Source: JALOLG01 sp963776935 | Lineage (GTDB): Bacteria > Actinomycetota > Acidimicrobiia > Acidimicrobiales > Ilumatobacteraceae | NCBI GenBank assembly: GCA_963776935.1 | Contig: CAVZOP010000009.1 | Coordinates: forward strand, 283,754 to 347,753 | Length of the DNA: 64,000 nt | Direction: 5' to 3' | Shown: one piece after another, positions 55,154-63,060 of the stretch | How positions within the stretch are numbered: the first letter of the stretch is position 1 | Layout: each line of letters starts with the position of its first letter | Translations under genes and position numbers: made by a program | The notes under the pieces: generated by a model | What the model saw: the letters and a program-made list of their open reading frames with translations, nothing else | Told to the model about the DNA's origin: nothing | Databases searched by the model: none

Positions 55154-55930
55154 TAGCACCGTCACGTTTGAGAGTGAGCGAGCTGATCGCTCCTTCAGCG
55201 TCGAGGGTGCCGCGGCCGAGCGAGTGCTGTTCGTCAACCCGATGTTGCACACACTCGGTGTCTTCGCTTTCGAGCTTCCGCGCCTGCAGTCACTCGTGGA
55301 GTTTGAGTCGCCTGGCGTGCCGTGGCCGGCACTCATCACCGACCTTCGTGTGATCACCGAGCTCGCCGGTCCGGCAGAATTGCTGCATTACCTGCAGTGG
55401 CGCAGCCAACTGCCACTCGGTGACGGTATGCATGCTGTGGACGAACTCGACATCTTCGGGTCGTATCTGTTTGGTGGCGTCGGTGGCCCGAGCCCCGAGC
55501 CTGAATTGCTCGTCAACCTGGCCTCGTCGACGACCACGTTCGACCAGTACTACTTCGCAGTCGAGGCAGGCGAGAACCCGGACCCACCACGGCGCGTTCT
55601 TGGGGACTGGCTCGAGTCGGTGCTCGACGATCTTGCCGAGACCCGGCCGCGCCGCTGGCTCGACCAGTCGTTCACGATCCTCGACCTCACGCTGACGGAC
55701 GCCGCGTGGGTCTCGTCGTTCGCTGACACACTTCGCCGCGGAACATCGCAGCTGGGCGCTGGTACGCGGGGCAGTTCGGCGAGCTTGTTGCGATCGCTCT
55801 GGCAGCCGGGGTCGAGTGGACCGAAGTGCTGCTTGAGGTGAGCCCGATCATCTCGCAGGGGGATAGCTGGTTTGTTGTCCGGCTTGAGAACGATGGACCG
55901 CGCTTTCTGAGCTGCGCCCGCAACCGCTGA

Positions 55931-56240
55931 GCAGAGGCGGGCGTCGGCCCAGTTCCAGATCGACGGCTCGGGACGCGGCGACGTAGGCATGGTTCCCGAA
56001 TGCCCTTGACAATGCACAACGGCGTCGGGAAATCGCCCCCAAGTGCTGCGATCGGGGCGGAACCGGCAGGGCTGTCGTGTCACCCGCCGCCAGCACCCTG
56101 CGTGACGAGATGGCCGTGAGCGGGCAGCGTCTGCTGGCCGCCAGCGGGCAACCGATCGCCACAATGAGCCCGGCTCGAGTCCGAATCAGACCGCGATGAG
56201 ATGCATCGTCCGCCGGTCCGCGAGCGGGGCGATGAGCTGC
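55931..56240. other. Intergenic, nothing recognised
   Basis: A 310-bp gap between the split nuclease-like gene and the convergent HEPN gene. Open frames here are Arg-rich shadows; I see no RNA gene, terminator with T-run or repeat. Confidence 0.5.
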
Positions 56241-56712
56241 TCAGAAGATGCCGAGTTGCGGCGCGGCCACCAGCCTCTCGGCGGCTCCGAGGCAAGCTTC
56301 GGCGGTTTCGATGGCGTCTTGGACCTCGTCGGTGGCGACGGGGTCGTAGTTGCGTGGATCGGGATACTCGGCTTGGTTTCGGCGTCGGCGGAGTCGGTCG
56401 ATGGACTTGAGTCCGCCGATGCCGGGGAACTGCGCGTTGATCGCTTCGATGATCACGATGTGGCCGCCGGCGGAGGTGGGGCGCAGACCCTGGTGGGCGA
56501 GGAGCGCGGTGGCGGTCTTGCGTGCCGCGTCGTAGGCGAGCGCGAACGCGCCCTTCGGGATCGTCAGCGGCTGTCGTCGACGCCGAGGTGACGTGACGTC
56601 GGGCCGACGCGATCAGTGCGGTGACCGTGTCCGCATCGGCGGGGACGCGTTCGAGGTGGCGTGCGTCGAGCAGCCGCTCGATGACTTCACTTCCCTTGTT
56701 CCACCGCGCCAC
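56241..56712 (-). CDS. HEPN-domain protein, partner of the nucleotidyltransferase, one frameshift
   Basis: A ~156-residue all-helical HEPN-type protein. GTG 56712 (VARWNKGSEVIERLLDARHL) lies inside the end of the nucleotidyltransferase gene, a 26-bp overlap. After RHVTSAS the frame shifts near 56575 and continues LTIPKGAFALAYDAARKTAT, LLAHQGLRPTSAGGHIVIIE and FPGIGGLKSIDRLRRRRNQAEY. HEPN ribonuclease toxins usually carry R-x4-6-H; here the matching place is RRRRNQAEYP without His, so RNase activity is doubtful. Pairs of this kind are toxin-antitoxin (MntA-HepT) or related systems. Confidence 0.72.
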
Positions 56713-57295
56713 GGGCCCGAGGATAGGGAAGCTCGACCATTGGCGAGGATCGAACTTGTTGGGTGAATCCGTCGGTGGCGGTCTTCCACGCGTTGGGGGT
56801 TCGCTGGGTGACGTTGACTTCGCGGCCGAGCCGTTGTTGGGCGCGCTGGGCGGCGTCGTAGATCTCGTCTCGGTCGGGTCGGCCGATGACGAGGACGTCG
56901 ATGTCGTTCGGTGTCGGCCCCGACTTGCCTTCGTAGCGGGCGGCCCAGGAACCGAAGATGTAGAGCTGTTCGATCCCATCGACCTCGGCGAACTCCTCGC
57001 CGATCACGAGCGGTGGCCCGAACGACATCACTGCGAGTTGGGCGAGCGGCGGCAGGTAGGGGTTCGTCGCGTTGGCTGACAGCAACTTCGTGCGTCCGAC
57101 CGTCGAAGCGGTGAGCAGGTCGGCTTCCTGGAGCCGGCGGATCTCCGTCGCGATCGTCTGATATGGCTCGCCCGTACGATCGGTGAGCTCGTCGATCGTC
57201 CACGTGCGTGACGGGTCGACGAGGATGAGCGCGAGCAACTCGCCCTGTAGCCGAGATCGGAAGATCGGCAGGAGCGGAGGGGCGGTGCGTCTCAC
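56687..57295 (-). CDS. Winged-helix plus nucleotidyltransferase protein (MNT family)
   Basis: A 202-residue protein. Residues ~12-75 form a MarR/ArsR-like winged helix (TWTIDELTDRTGEPYQTIAT with EIRRLQEADLLTAS). Residues ~100-190 are a minimal nucleotidyltransferase: FGSWAARYEGKSGPTPNDIDVLVIG, with GS at 115-116 and metal Asp131 and Asp133. In MntA-HepT modules the nucleotidyltransferase AMPylates and silences the HEPN partner. The fused DNA-binding domain suggests direct autoregulation from the inverted repeat just upstream (57304-57347). Start ATG 57295; the stop lies inside the HEPN gene. Confidence 0.8.
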   Translation of the reverse strand: MRRTAPPLLPIFRSRLQGELLALILVDPSRTWTIDELTDRTGEPYQTIATEIRRLQEADLLTASTVGRTKLLSANATNPYLPPLAQLAVMSFGPPLVIGEEFAEVDGIEQLYIFGSWAARYEGKSGPTPNDIDVLVIGRPDRDEIYDAAQRAQQRLGREVNVTQRTPNAWKTATDGFTQQVRSSPMVELPYPRARGAVEQGK

Positions 57296-57303
57296 GCCGA
57301 CAG

Positions 57304-57347
57304 TATCGCCCTATATTCAAGCGATATCAACCTGAAATAGAGCGATA
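57304..57347 (-). promoter_or_regulatory. Inverted-repeat operator upstream of the MNT-HEPN pair
   Basis: TATCGCCCTATATTCA (57304-57319) and TGAAATAGAGCGATA (57333-57347) are near-perfect inverted copies separated by 13 bp. The left arm ends 8 bp from the ATG at 57295. The region is AT-rich compared with its surroundings. Position and symmetry suit binding by the winged helix of the encoded protein. Confidence 0.6.
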
Positions 57348-57401
57348 GTCTGGCACGGCGGCCACTGACCGATCGCTCGCCGGTGACGCTGGCGGCGCGG
57401 C

Positions 57402-57449
57402 CTGACACGGCCCGAACGCTGTCGGACGGGCTGGTACAACCCGGATTGG
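57402..57449 (+). repeat. 48-bp imperfect direct repeat, copy B
   Basis: CTGACACGGCCCGAACGC...CGGACGGGCTGGTACAACCCGGATTG, matching copy A at 49188-49235. It lies upstream of the excisionase-like gene. The two copies bracket the IS110, nuclease-like/IS630 and MNT-HEPN genes. Confidence 0.6.
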
Positions 57450-57665
57450 TCGCATCGACGACGTACGGCCAGTCGTCCGGACCGCCTGCACGAACGGCAT
57501 CCGGACCTTGTCGCGGCCGGTCCGCGCGTTGCGCTCGAGGCGTCGAGATCCTCTATATCGGGTCGGGTTCGCGGACGAATTTCCCGCTTTGTGGTAACGG
57601 CGGCCCGTACTCAGGGGTGGGGGTTAGTCACGAAGGGGCGTTTCGGAAGGCATGACAGCAGTGAG
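57450..57665. other. Leader region of the excisionase-like gene
   Basis: A 216-bp stretch after repeat B. An open frame crosses it without domain-like content. It probably holds the promoter of the HTH-relaxase unit; I cannot assign boxes with confidence. Confidence 0.35.
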
Positions 57666-57983
57666 ATGACCAATTCACACGACACGAGCATCGAGAGAGC
57701 GGCGCCGGATCTGTTGACGATCGACGAGGCGGCGGCGGTGATGCGGGTCGGGCGGACCAAGGCCTACGAGCTCGCCCGCCGCTACGTCGACTCTGGCGGT
57801 GCCGACGGCCTGCCGGTTCGTCGCATCGGCAACCAGCTGCGAACTCCGCGGTTGCTGTTGGAGGACTGGCTGGGTGTACCGATCACATGGCCGATCCCAC
57901 CCGCGGCCACCGTCGTCGAGCCAACTCCTCCACCGGTCCCAGTCGAGTCGCGATCCGCGACCCGGTCGCCGCACAACGCGTGA
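57666..57983 (+). CDS. Excisionase-like helix-turn-helix protein
   Basis: A 105-residue protein, MTNSHDTSIERAAPDLLTID, with a MerR/excisionase-type HTH (HTH_17): LLTIDEAAAVMRVGRTKAYELARRYVDS followed by LPVRRIGNQLRTPRLLLEDWLG. The C-terminal 40 residues are Pro/Val-rich and probably disordered. In actinobacterial integrative elements such genes sit between integrase and relaxase and control excision or transfer. Here no integrase is seen; the relaxase follows 114 bp downstream. Confidence 0.78.
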   Translation: MTNSHDTSIERAAPDLLTIDEAAAVMRVGRTKAYELARRYVDSGGADGLPVRRIGNQLRTPRLLLEDWLGVPITWPIPPAATVVEPTPPPVPVESRSATRSPHNA

Positions 57984-58097
57984 CGCGGCCGCGCCGCGGC
58001 TGTTCTCCGCGTAGGGACCTTCGATGAGCTTCCCGATCGCGACCCAGCCCACAACCCGAATTGACAGACAAGTGCCCGCGGGGCGCGGGGGTGTCCC

Positions 58098-61000
58098 GTG
58101 TTGCGGGTGACGACGCTGTACACAGCGTCCGCTGCAGCGACTGCGGCCTACTACACGCGCTATCTGGCCGAGGCTCCGGGAGAGGTCCCGGGAGTGTGGA
58201 CCGGCGACGAGGCGGCCGCACTCGGTCTGTCGGGAGAGGTGTCAGGCGAGGCGTTGGAGCTGCTGCTTGAAGGCCGTCACCCGACTACGGGATCGCAATT
58301 GGGTCGATCATTGGAGGATCGCTATCGCAGCGATGGTCGGGTGGTACGGGCGGTGGCGGGGTTCGATGCGACGTTCTCGGCACCGAAGTCGCTGTCGGTG
58401 TTGTGGGCGTTGACCGGCGACGATCGCCTGTTGGAGGCGCACGACGTCGCGGTCACCGCGGCGTTGGCACATGTGGAGCGCGCCGGATCGACGACACGGA
58501 TACGTGTCAACACGGGCCGTCAGTTCGTCGACACAGGCGGGTTGACGATCGCGGCGTTTCGTCAGACGACATCTCGTGCTGATGATCCGCAGATCCACAC
58601 CCATGCGGTGATCTCGGCCAAGGTGTCGACGGCGGATGGTCGTTGGTGGGCGTTGGACGCCCGGTACCTGAAACGCAAGCAGCGGATGATCGGCGGCATC
58701 TACCAGTCGGTGCTACGCGCCGAACTCTCCCACCAATTCGGGTTCGCCTGGGAGCCGGTCGTGAACGGCCAAGCCGAGATCGCCGGCACACCACCCGAGC
58801 TGCTTGAGGTGTTCTCGAAACGGACCGGCGAGGTGGAGGCCGCGCTCGAGCACAAGGTCGACGAGTTCCGGACCCGGCAGGGCCGAGATCCGACACATTG
58901 GGAACACGCCGCATTGACCCGCGAGGCGGCGGTCGACACCCGGACTCACAAGTCCGGGAACGGTGTCGCAGATCTACGGTCACGATGGCTGGACGAAGCC
59001 GCCGATTTCGGCTGGGACGCACCGGCACTCATCGACCAGCTAACAGCCGCCGGCCGCACCCAACCCGCTTGGCACCAGCCAACGGTTGACGAGGTGGTGG
59101 ATGTGTTGTCGGCCGCAGGGTCGACCTGGACCCGGGCGGAGGTGATGCGCACGATCTGTGATCTCGTCCCGCCCGCGTCACAGATGTCAGGACACCGTTG
59201 GGCGCAGGCACTGGAGCGGGCCTGCGACAAGGTCCTCGAACACGGCATCAACCTCGACCCGCCCGTTACGACCACGGCGATGCGGCGGGGTGATGGCCGG
59301 TCGGTGTGGGTCGATCCGCTCGCCCCGCACCTCACCACTGAGCAGATCGTCGCGGAGGAGGAAGGGATCGTGGTGTGGGCGACCGACGCCCAGCTCGCCG
59401 ACCCCGCCCCGTCGGCGTCGGTGGGAGTGGTCGGGTTGGATGTGTGCCAGGCCGACGCGGCGCGGGCGATCGCCGGTCACGATCGGCTGGTGGTCGTCGT
59501 CGGCCCCGCCGGTGCCGGCAAGACGACGATGCTCGAGCGCGCCGTCGCCGACCTCCGCACCCACGACCGCACAGTGCTCGGCGTCACCCCGACGGCGAAG
59601 GCGGCCCGTGTCTTGGAACGTGAGACACGGATGCGCTGCGACACCGTCGCCAAGCTCCTGTGGGAACACACCCGACCCGACCGCGGTCCGTCACCCGGCT
59701 ACCAGCTCGGCCGTGGGGCGACGGTCATCGTGGATGAGGCGGGGATGATCGGCACCCACAGCCTGCACACCCTGATGCAACTCGCCGACACCCACGACTG
59801 GCGCCTGGCGCTGGTCGGTGACCCCCGCCAGCTCCAAGCCGTCGGACGCGGCGGCATGTTCAACGAACTCTGCGCAACGGCTCGCAGCGTCGAGCTCGAA
59901 CACATCCACCGCTTCGTTCACCTGTGGGAGGCGGCGGCGTCGCTGAAGTTGCGACACGGCGACCCGTCCGGGTTGGACGCCTACTTCGACCACGGCCGGG
60001 TGATCGCCGGCACCCTGACCGAACACACCGCGGCGATCGCCACCGCATGGATCAGCCACCACACCAACAACGACACCGTCGCGATCACGACGTGTGCCAA
60101 CGAACACGTCGACGCCATCAACTCAGCGATCCAGAACGCCCGCGTTGACGCCAGGCACCTCAACCCCAACCTGCGCGTCGGGATAGGCGGTGGTGAGCAC
60201 GCCCATCCCGGTGATGTCGTCGCCACCCGCCGCAACGACCGCCACCTCCTCACCGACACCGGCGAGCCGGTCCGCAACCGCGAACTGTGGACCGTCACCG
60301 ACACCCACCCCGACGGCGAAGTGACCGTGACCCACCTGTCCGGACACGGCACCGTCACCCTCCCAGCCGACTACGCGCGCCTACACGTTCGGCTCGGCTA
60401 CGCGGCGACCGAGCACGGCAACCAGGCCGACACCGTCACCGCCAGCACCGAACTCGTCACCCCCGCCACGACACGCCGCGGCCTGTACGTCGGCGTCACC
60501 CGCGGACAACAAGACAACACGATCCGAGTCGTCACCGACACCCACGAACTCGACGAGGCCCGCGACGTCCTCGAAGCCGTCCTCGCCACCGACCGCGCCG
60601 ACATCCCCGCCATCACCCAACGCCGCCAACTCGCCCACGCCGTCCCGCCGGCACCGACACTGCGACCGAGGTGTGCGATCCCGAACTGGTTCTACGACAC
60701 CTACCACCAAGCCGCCGCACAGCTCGCCAACGCTCACGACGCGTTGGACGAGCTGCGCCGTGAGGATGCTCGCATCGCACGTCGCATCCGGGATCTCACG
60801 GACGACTTGAACCAGCTCCAACCTCGCTGCGCGCCCCACGACACCGCGATCGCAGCCGCTTACAACGATTTGAGCGAAGCCCACGAACGCCAGCGACAGG
60901 CCGAACGAGCCGTCACCGACAGCGGACCGCTCGGGCGCCGAGCGGCACGACGCCACCTCGCCGATACGACTGACGAACTTGCCACCGCCGAGACCGCCCT

Positions 61001-61382
61001 TGCAGAGCTCAGCCGTCAAGCCGCCCCGCTCCTCGACCGCCGCAACCAACTCCGCCACGAACGCGACCGCCTCCACCAACATGTCACAGTCGACCGACGA
61101 CTCCTGCAGGCGCTCGACGACCGCGAGACGACCGTCGCAGTCACTCAGCAGACCGTCGATGCCCTTGACACCTGGAAACACTGGGCGACCGGTCACAACG
61201 TGTCTCCCGAGCGACTCGCCGACGCCGTCGATGCCCTCCACAACACCGATCGGGCCGATCACGTCGCGCTGGCCGCACCACTCGCCACATGGATGGACCA
61301 ACACAACCTCACACCACAACGGCCGTACGTCGAGTTCGACGGCCCGCGGCTCGAACGACCCGGTATCGAGATCGACTTCTGA
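58098..61382 (+). CDS. MobF relaxase fused to RecD/TraI-like helicase (TraA type)
   Basis: A 1094-residue conjugative relaxase. GTG 58098 gives LRVTTLYTASAAATAAYYTRYL with the nicking Tyr pair at 18-19. The metal-binding His motif is DDPQIHTHAVISAK (~162-175). The helicase follows: Walker A VVGPAGAGKTTM near 467-478, Walker B VIVDEAGM near 543-550, LALVGDPRQLQAVGRGG, and a C-terminal helicase motif ATTRRGLYVGVTRG. The last ~230 residues are a charged coiled coil (DALDELRREDARIARRIRDL and ERQRQAERAVTD). It nicks oriT and unwinds the transferred strand. The gene is intact. No coupling protein, VirB4 or integrase gene is in the window. Confidence 0.9.
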   Translation: MLRVTTLYTASAAATAAYYTRYLAEAPGEVPGVWTGDEAAALGLSGEVSGEALELLLEGRHPTTGSQLGRSLEDRYRSDGRVVRAVAGFDATFSAPKSLSVLWALTGDDRLLEAHDVAVTAALAHVERAGSTTRIRVNTGRQFVDTGGLTIAAFRQTTSRADDPQIHTHAVISAKVSTADGRWWALDARYLKRKQRMIGGIYQSVLRAELSHQFGFAWEPVVNGQAEIAGTPPELLEVFSKRTGEVEAALEHKVDEFRTRQGRDPTHWEHAALTREAAVDTRTHKSGNGVADLRSRWLDEAADFGWDAPALIDQLTAAGRTQPAWHQPTVDEVVDVLSAAGSTWTRAEVMRTICDLVPPASQMSGHRWAQALERACDKVLEHGINLDPPVTTTAMRRGDGRSVWVDPLAPHLTTEQIVAEEEGIVVWATDAQLADPAPSASVGVVGLDVCQADAARAIAGHDRLVVVVGPAGAGKTTMLERAVADLRTHDRTVLGVTPTAKAARVLERETRMRCDTVAKLLWEHTRPDRGPSPGYQLGRGATVIVDEAGMIGTHSLHTLMQLADTHDWRLALVGDPRQLQAVGRGGMFNELCATARSVELEHIHRFVHLWEAAASLKLRHGDPSGLDAYFDHGRVIAGTLTEHTAAIATAWISHHTNNDTVAITTCANEHVDAINSAIQNARVDARHLNPNLRVGIGGGEHAHPGDVVATRRNDRHLLTDTGEPVRNRELWTVTDTHPDGEVTVTHLSGHGTVTLPADYARLHVRLGYAATEHGNQADTVTASTELVTPATTRRGLYVGVTRGQQDNTIRVVTDTHELDEARDVLEAVLATDRADIPAITQRRQLAHAVPPAPTLRPRCAIPNWFYDTYHQAAAQLANAHDALDELRREDARIARRIRDLTDDLNQLQPRCAPHDTAIAAAYNDLSEAHERQRQAERAVTDSGPLGRRAARRHLADTTDELATAETALAELSRQAAPLLDRRNQLRHERDRLHQHVTVDRRLLQALDDRETTVAVTQQTVDALDTWKHWATGHNVSPERLADAVDALHNTDRADHVALAAPLATWMDQHNLTPQRPYVEFDGPRLERPGIEIDF

Positions 61383-61623
61383 TGACCACACCAGATGATC
61401 GCGATATGAGCTACCTCAAGCACAGCCCGACCCGCTGCACTTCGCCGCTTATCGCGCCCGCAGCGTGAAGCATGACCACCTGGCCACCACGAAACTGCTG
61501 CTCGAAGTAGGAGCGAGCGCGCCCTTACGTGCCGTGGACACTCGCGTTTCGTGGGCCGTGCCTCATGACTATGTCCACTTGGGCAAGAACTGACCGCGTG
61601 GCTGGGACGGGAGTTCGGTCTCC
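61383..61623 (+). other. Possible gene remnant after the relaxase
   Basis: A 241-bp stretch. A frame starting ATG near 61382 (MTTPDDRDMSYLKHSP) stops soon. Another frame reads LHFAAYRARSVKHDHLATTK, LLLEVGASAPLRAVDTR, WAVPHDYVHLGKN and stop near 61593. The two could be one ~70-aa protein with an indel, or decayed DNA at the edge of the element. No family recognised. Confidence 0.25.
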
Positions 61624-63060
61624 TCATCCGCTCTCAACAGTGGCTGAACCGCCGTGGATTCGCCCACCGGCGCGGAACGTCGCCACGACGCGTTCGGCGC
61701 TCGGCGCAGCGAGCACCTCGGAGAGCGGTGCGTCGAGCAGGCAGAGGTCGGCGACTGCACCGACGACGACCCGCCGAGCCGAGCCGCCCGGCGCCGCTAG
61801 TTCACCGAGGAACAGGGCGAGCGCCCGATGCGGCGCAACGGCCTCCGACGGGACAAGTTGCCGACCTCCCATGGTCGACCTGCACGTGGCAGCGACGATC
61901 GTGGACCACGGGTCGCCATCGGTGTACGGGCTGTCGGTGCTGCCCGCCACCGGCACGCCGCGATCGAGCAGACTGCGGCACGGGTACAGAAACGGTCGGT
62001 CCTCCAGGTCGACCTCGACCAGGTAGTCGTCGCCTCGCTCGAACACGAACCCGGGTTGCGTCACGACCGTGAGGTGACCGGCTGCCAACTTGGCTCCGAA
62101 CTGGGGCGGGATCACGGCACCATGCTCGAGTCGATCGCCAGGGCCGAAGCCCGCGGCGTCCCACGCCGCCAGCGCGAGCGCCAGCGCCGCCCTCGTGACG
62201 CAATGCACGGCGACTGGACGACGACGGGCGTGGGCGAGTTCGATCCAACTGACGAGGTCGTCGAATGGCGGAGGTGTGTGGTCCTCGAGAACGACCTTCA
62301 CGGGGCCGACCTCGAGCGGCTCGGGGAACCGCTCCGAGGCCAACGACGGGCTCCCAGTTACGGCGACCCGTTGCGGCAACGCACCGCCGCGTACCGCGTC
62401 GACGAGCGGACGCAGGTCGCCGATGCGGTCGTACGGTGTCGTGTCGGTGACGCCGGTGATCCCGAAGCCGGCCAGCCGTCTCCCGATAGTGCCGAGATCG
62501 GGCACGGCCTCGAACGGGAGCACGTCGCGCAGCCACCGGTCGAGGCGGAACAGCCGACCCGTCGGACGACCCGATCCGTCGCGGTCCACGCCCTCCGCCG
62601 GCCATGTCGAGGCGGCCCGTTCGATGACATCGAGTGCTGTCGAGTTGAGCACCCACATCGCACCGCCGCGGTGCTGAACTCGCAGTGGGCGATGCGGCAC
62701 GATGGCGTCGAGGAGCTCGCGGTCGAGCAGTCCGGCAACCGACTCGTGGTAGCCCACGGCGCGGATCCACGCCCCTTCAGGATGGGATCGATCGGCTCGC
62801 CGCAGCGCGCCGGCCAGCGATGCCGCGTCGCGCACGGCGGGCGGACCGACATCGACCGACGTCATGGCCGCGGCCGTCGCCAGCAGGTGGATGTGATGAT
62901 CGTGCAAACCGGGGATCAGTGCACCGCCGCGTCCCTCGACGTGCTCGGTCGCCGCCACTTCACCGCCGTGCCCGACGGCGGTGATGTGACCCCGCGAGAC
63001 CACGACGTCGACCACCTGACCCTCGACCTCGACGTCAGTGATGAGCACATCGGCCGTCAT
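61624..63060 (-). CDS. Amidohydrolase family protein (YtcJ-like, amidohydro_3)
   Basis: A 478-residue metal-dependent hydrolase. MTADVLITDVEVEGQVVDVV begins the composite beta domain; GGALIPGLHDHHIHLLATAA has the HxH metal pair. Later ligands are likely in RPVAVHCVTRAALALALAAW and RLEHGAVIPPQFGAKLAAG, and the metal Asp in VPVAGSTDSPYTDGDPWSTI. The C-terminus VVVGAVADLCLLDAPLSEVL returns to the beta domain. Exoenzyme-regulatory/YtcJ-type members have unclear substrates (often N-acyl or formyl amides). ATG 63060 overlaps the stop of the CoA-transferase gene (ATGA), so both are one operon. Confidence 0.83.
   Translation of the reverse strand: MTADVLITDVEVEGQVVDVVVSRGHITAVGHGGEVAATEHVEGRGGALIPGLHDHHIHLLATAAAMTSVDVGPPAVRDAASLAGALRRADRSHPEGAWIRAVGYHESVAGLLDRELLDAIVPHRPLRVQHRGGAMWVLNSTALDVIERAASTWPAEGVDRDGSGRPTGRLFRLDRWLRDVLPFEAVPDLGTIGRRLAGFGITGVTDTTPYDRIGDLRPLVDAVRGGALPQRVAVTGSPSLASERFPEPLEVGPVKVVLEDHTPPPFDDLVSWIELAHARRRPVAVHCVTRAALALALAAWDAAGFGPGDRLEHGAVIPPQFGAKLAAGHLTVVTQPGFVFERGDDYLVEVDLEDRPFLYPCRSLLDRGVPVAGSTDSPYTDGDPWSTIVAATCRSTMGGRQLVPSEAVAPHRALALFLGELAAPGGSARRVVVGAVADLCLLDAPLSEVLAAPSAERVVATFRAGGRIHGGSATVESG

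Larger units (their letters stand above)
52431..55930 (+). pseudogene. Uncharacterised ~790-aa nuclease-like protein, split by IS630 insertion
   Basis: Left part 52431-53942, right part 55155-55930. Removing the IS and one TA joins RVQRYLTSAS to TVTFESERADRS in frame. The start is GTG 52431 (VIAAADEPTDDPSAWRDLAD). Single-base breaks near 52605, 52705 and 55742 interrupt it, but each flank continues sensibly, ending FVVRLENDGPRFLSCARNR. The middle has YETDGIVVFEGWVLVVEGKA followed by a conserved Arg/Lys helix, a PD-(D/E)xK-like core (Asp, then Glu-x-Lys) of the NERD type. The other regions are helical and unassigned. It lies in accessory DNA, so a defence or element-maintenance role is possible but unproven. 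Confidence 0.65.

Noticed and set aside
56080..56979. 299-aa minus-strand ORF across the HEPN region
   Set aside because: Only the stretch VARWNKGSEVIERLL to RHVTSAS belongs to a real protein; the remainder is shadow created by an indel near 56575.
57383..57655. 90-aa ORF upstream of the excisionase-like gene
   Set aside because: It covers the 48-bp repeat B and has no domain-like sequence; more likely non-coding leader.
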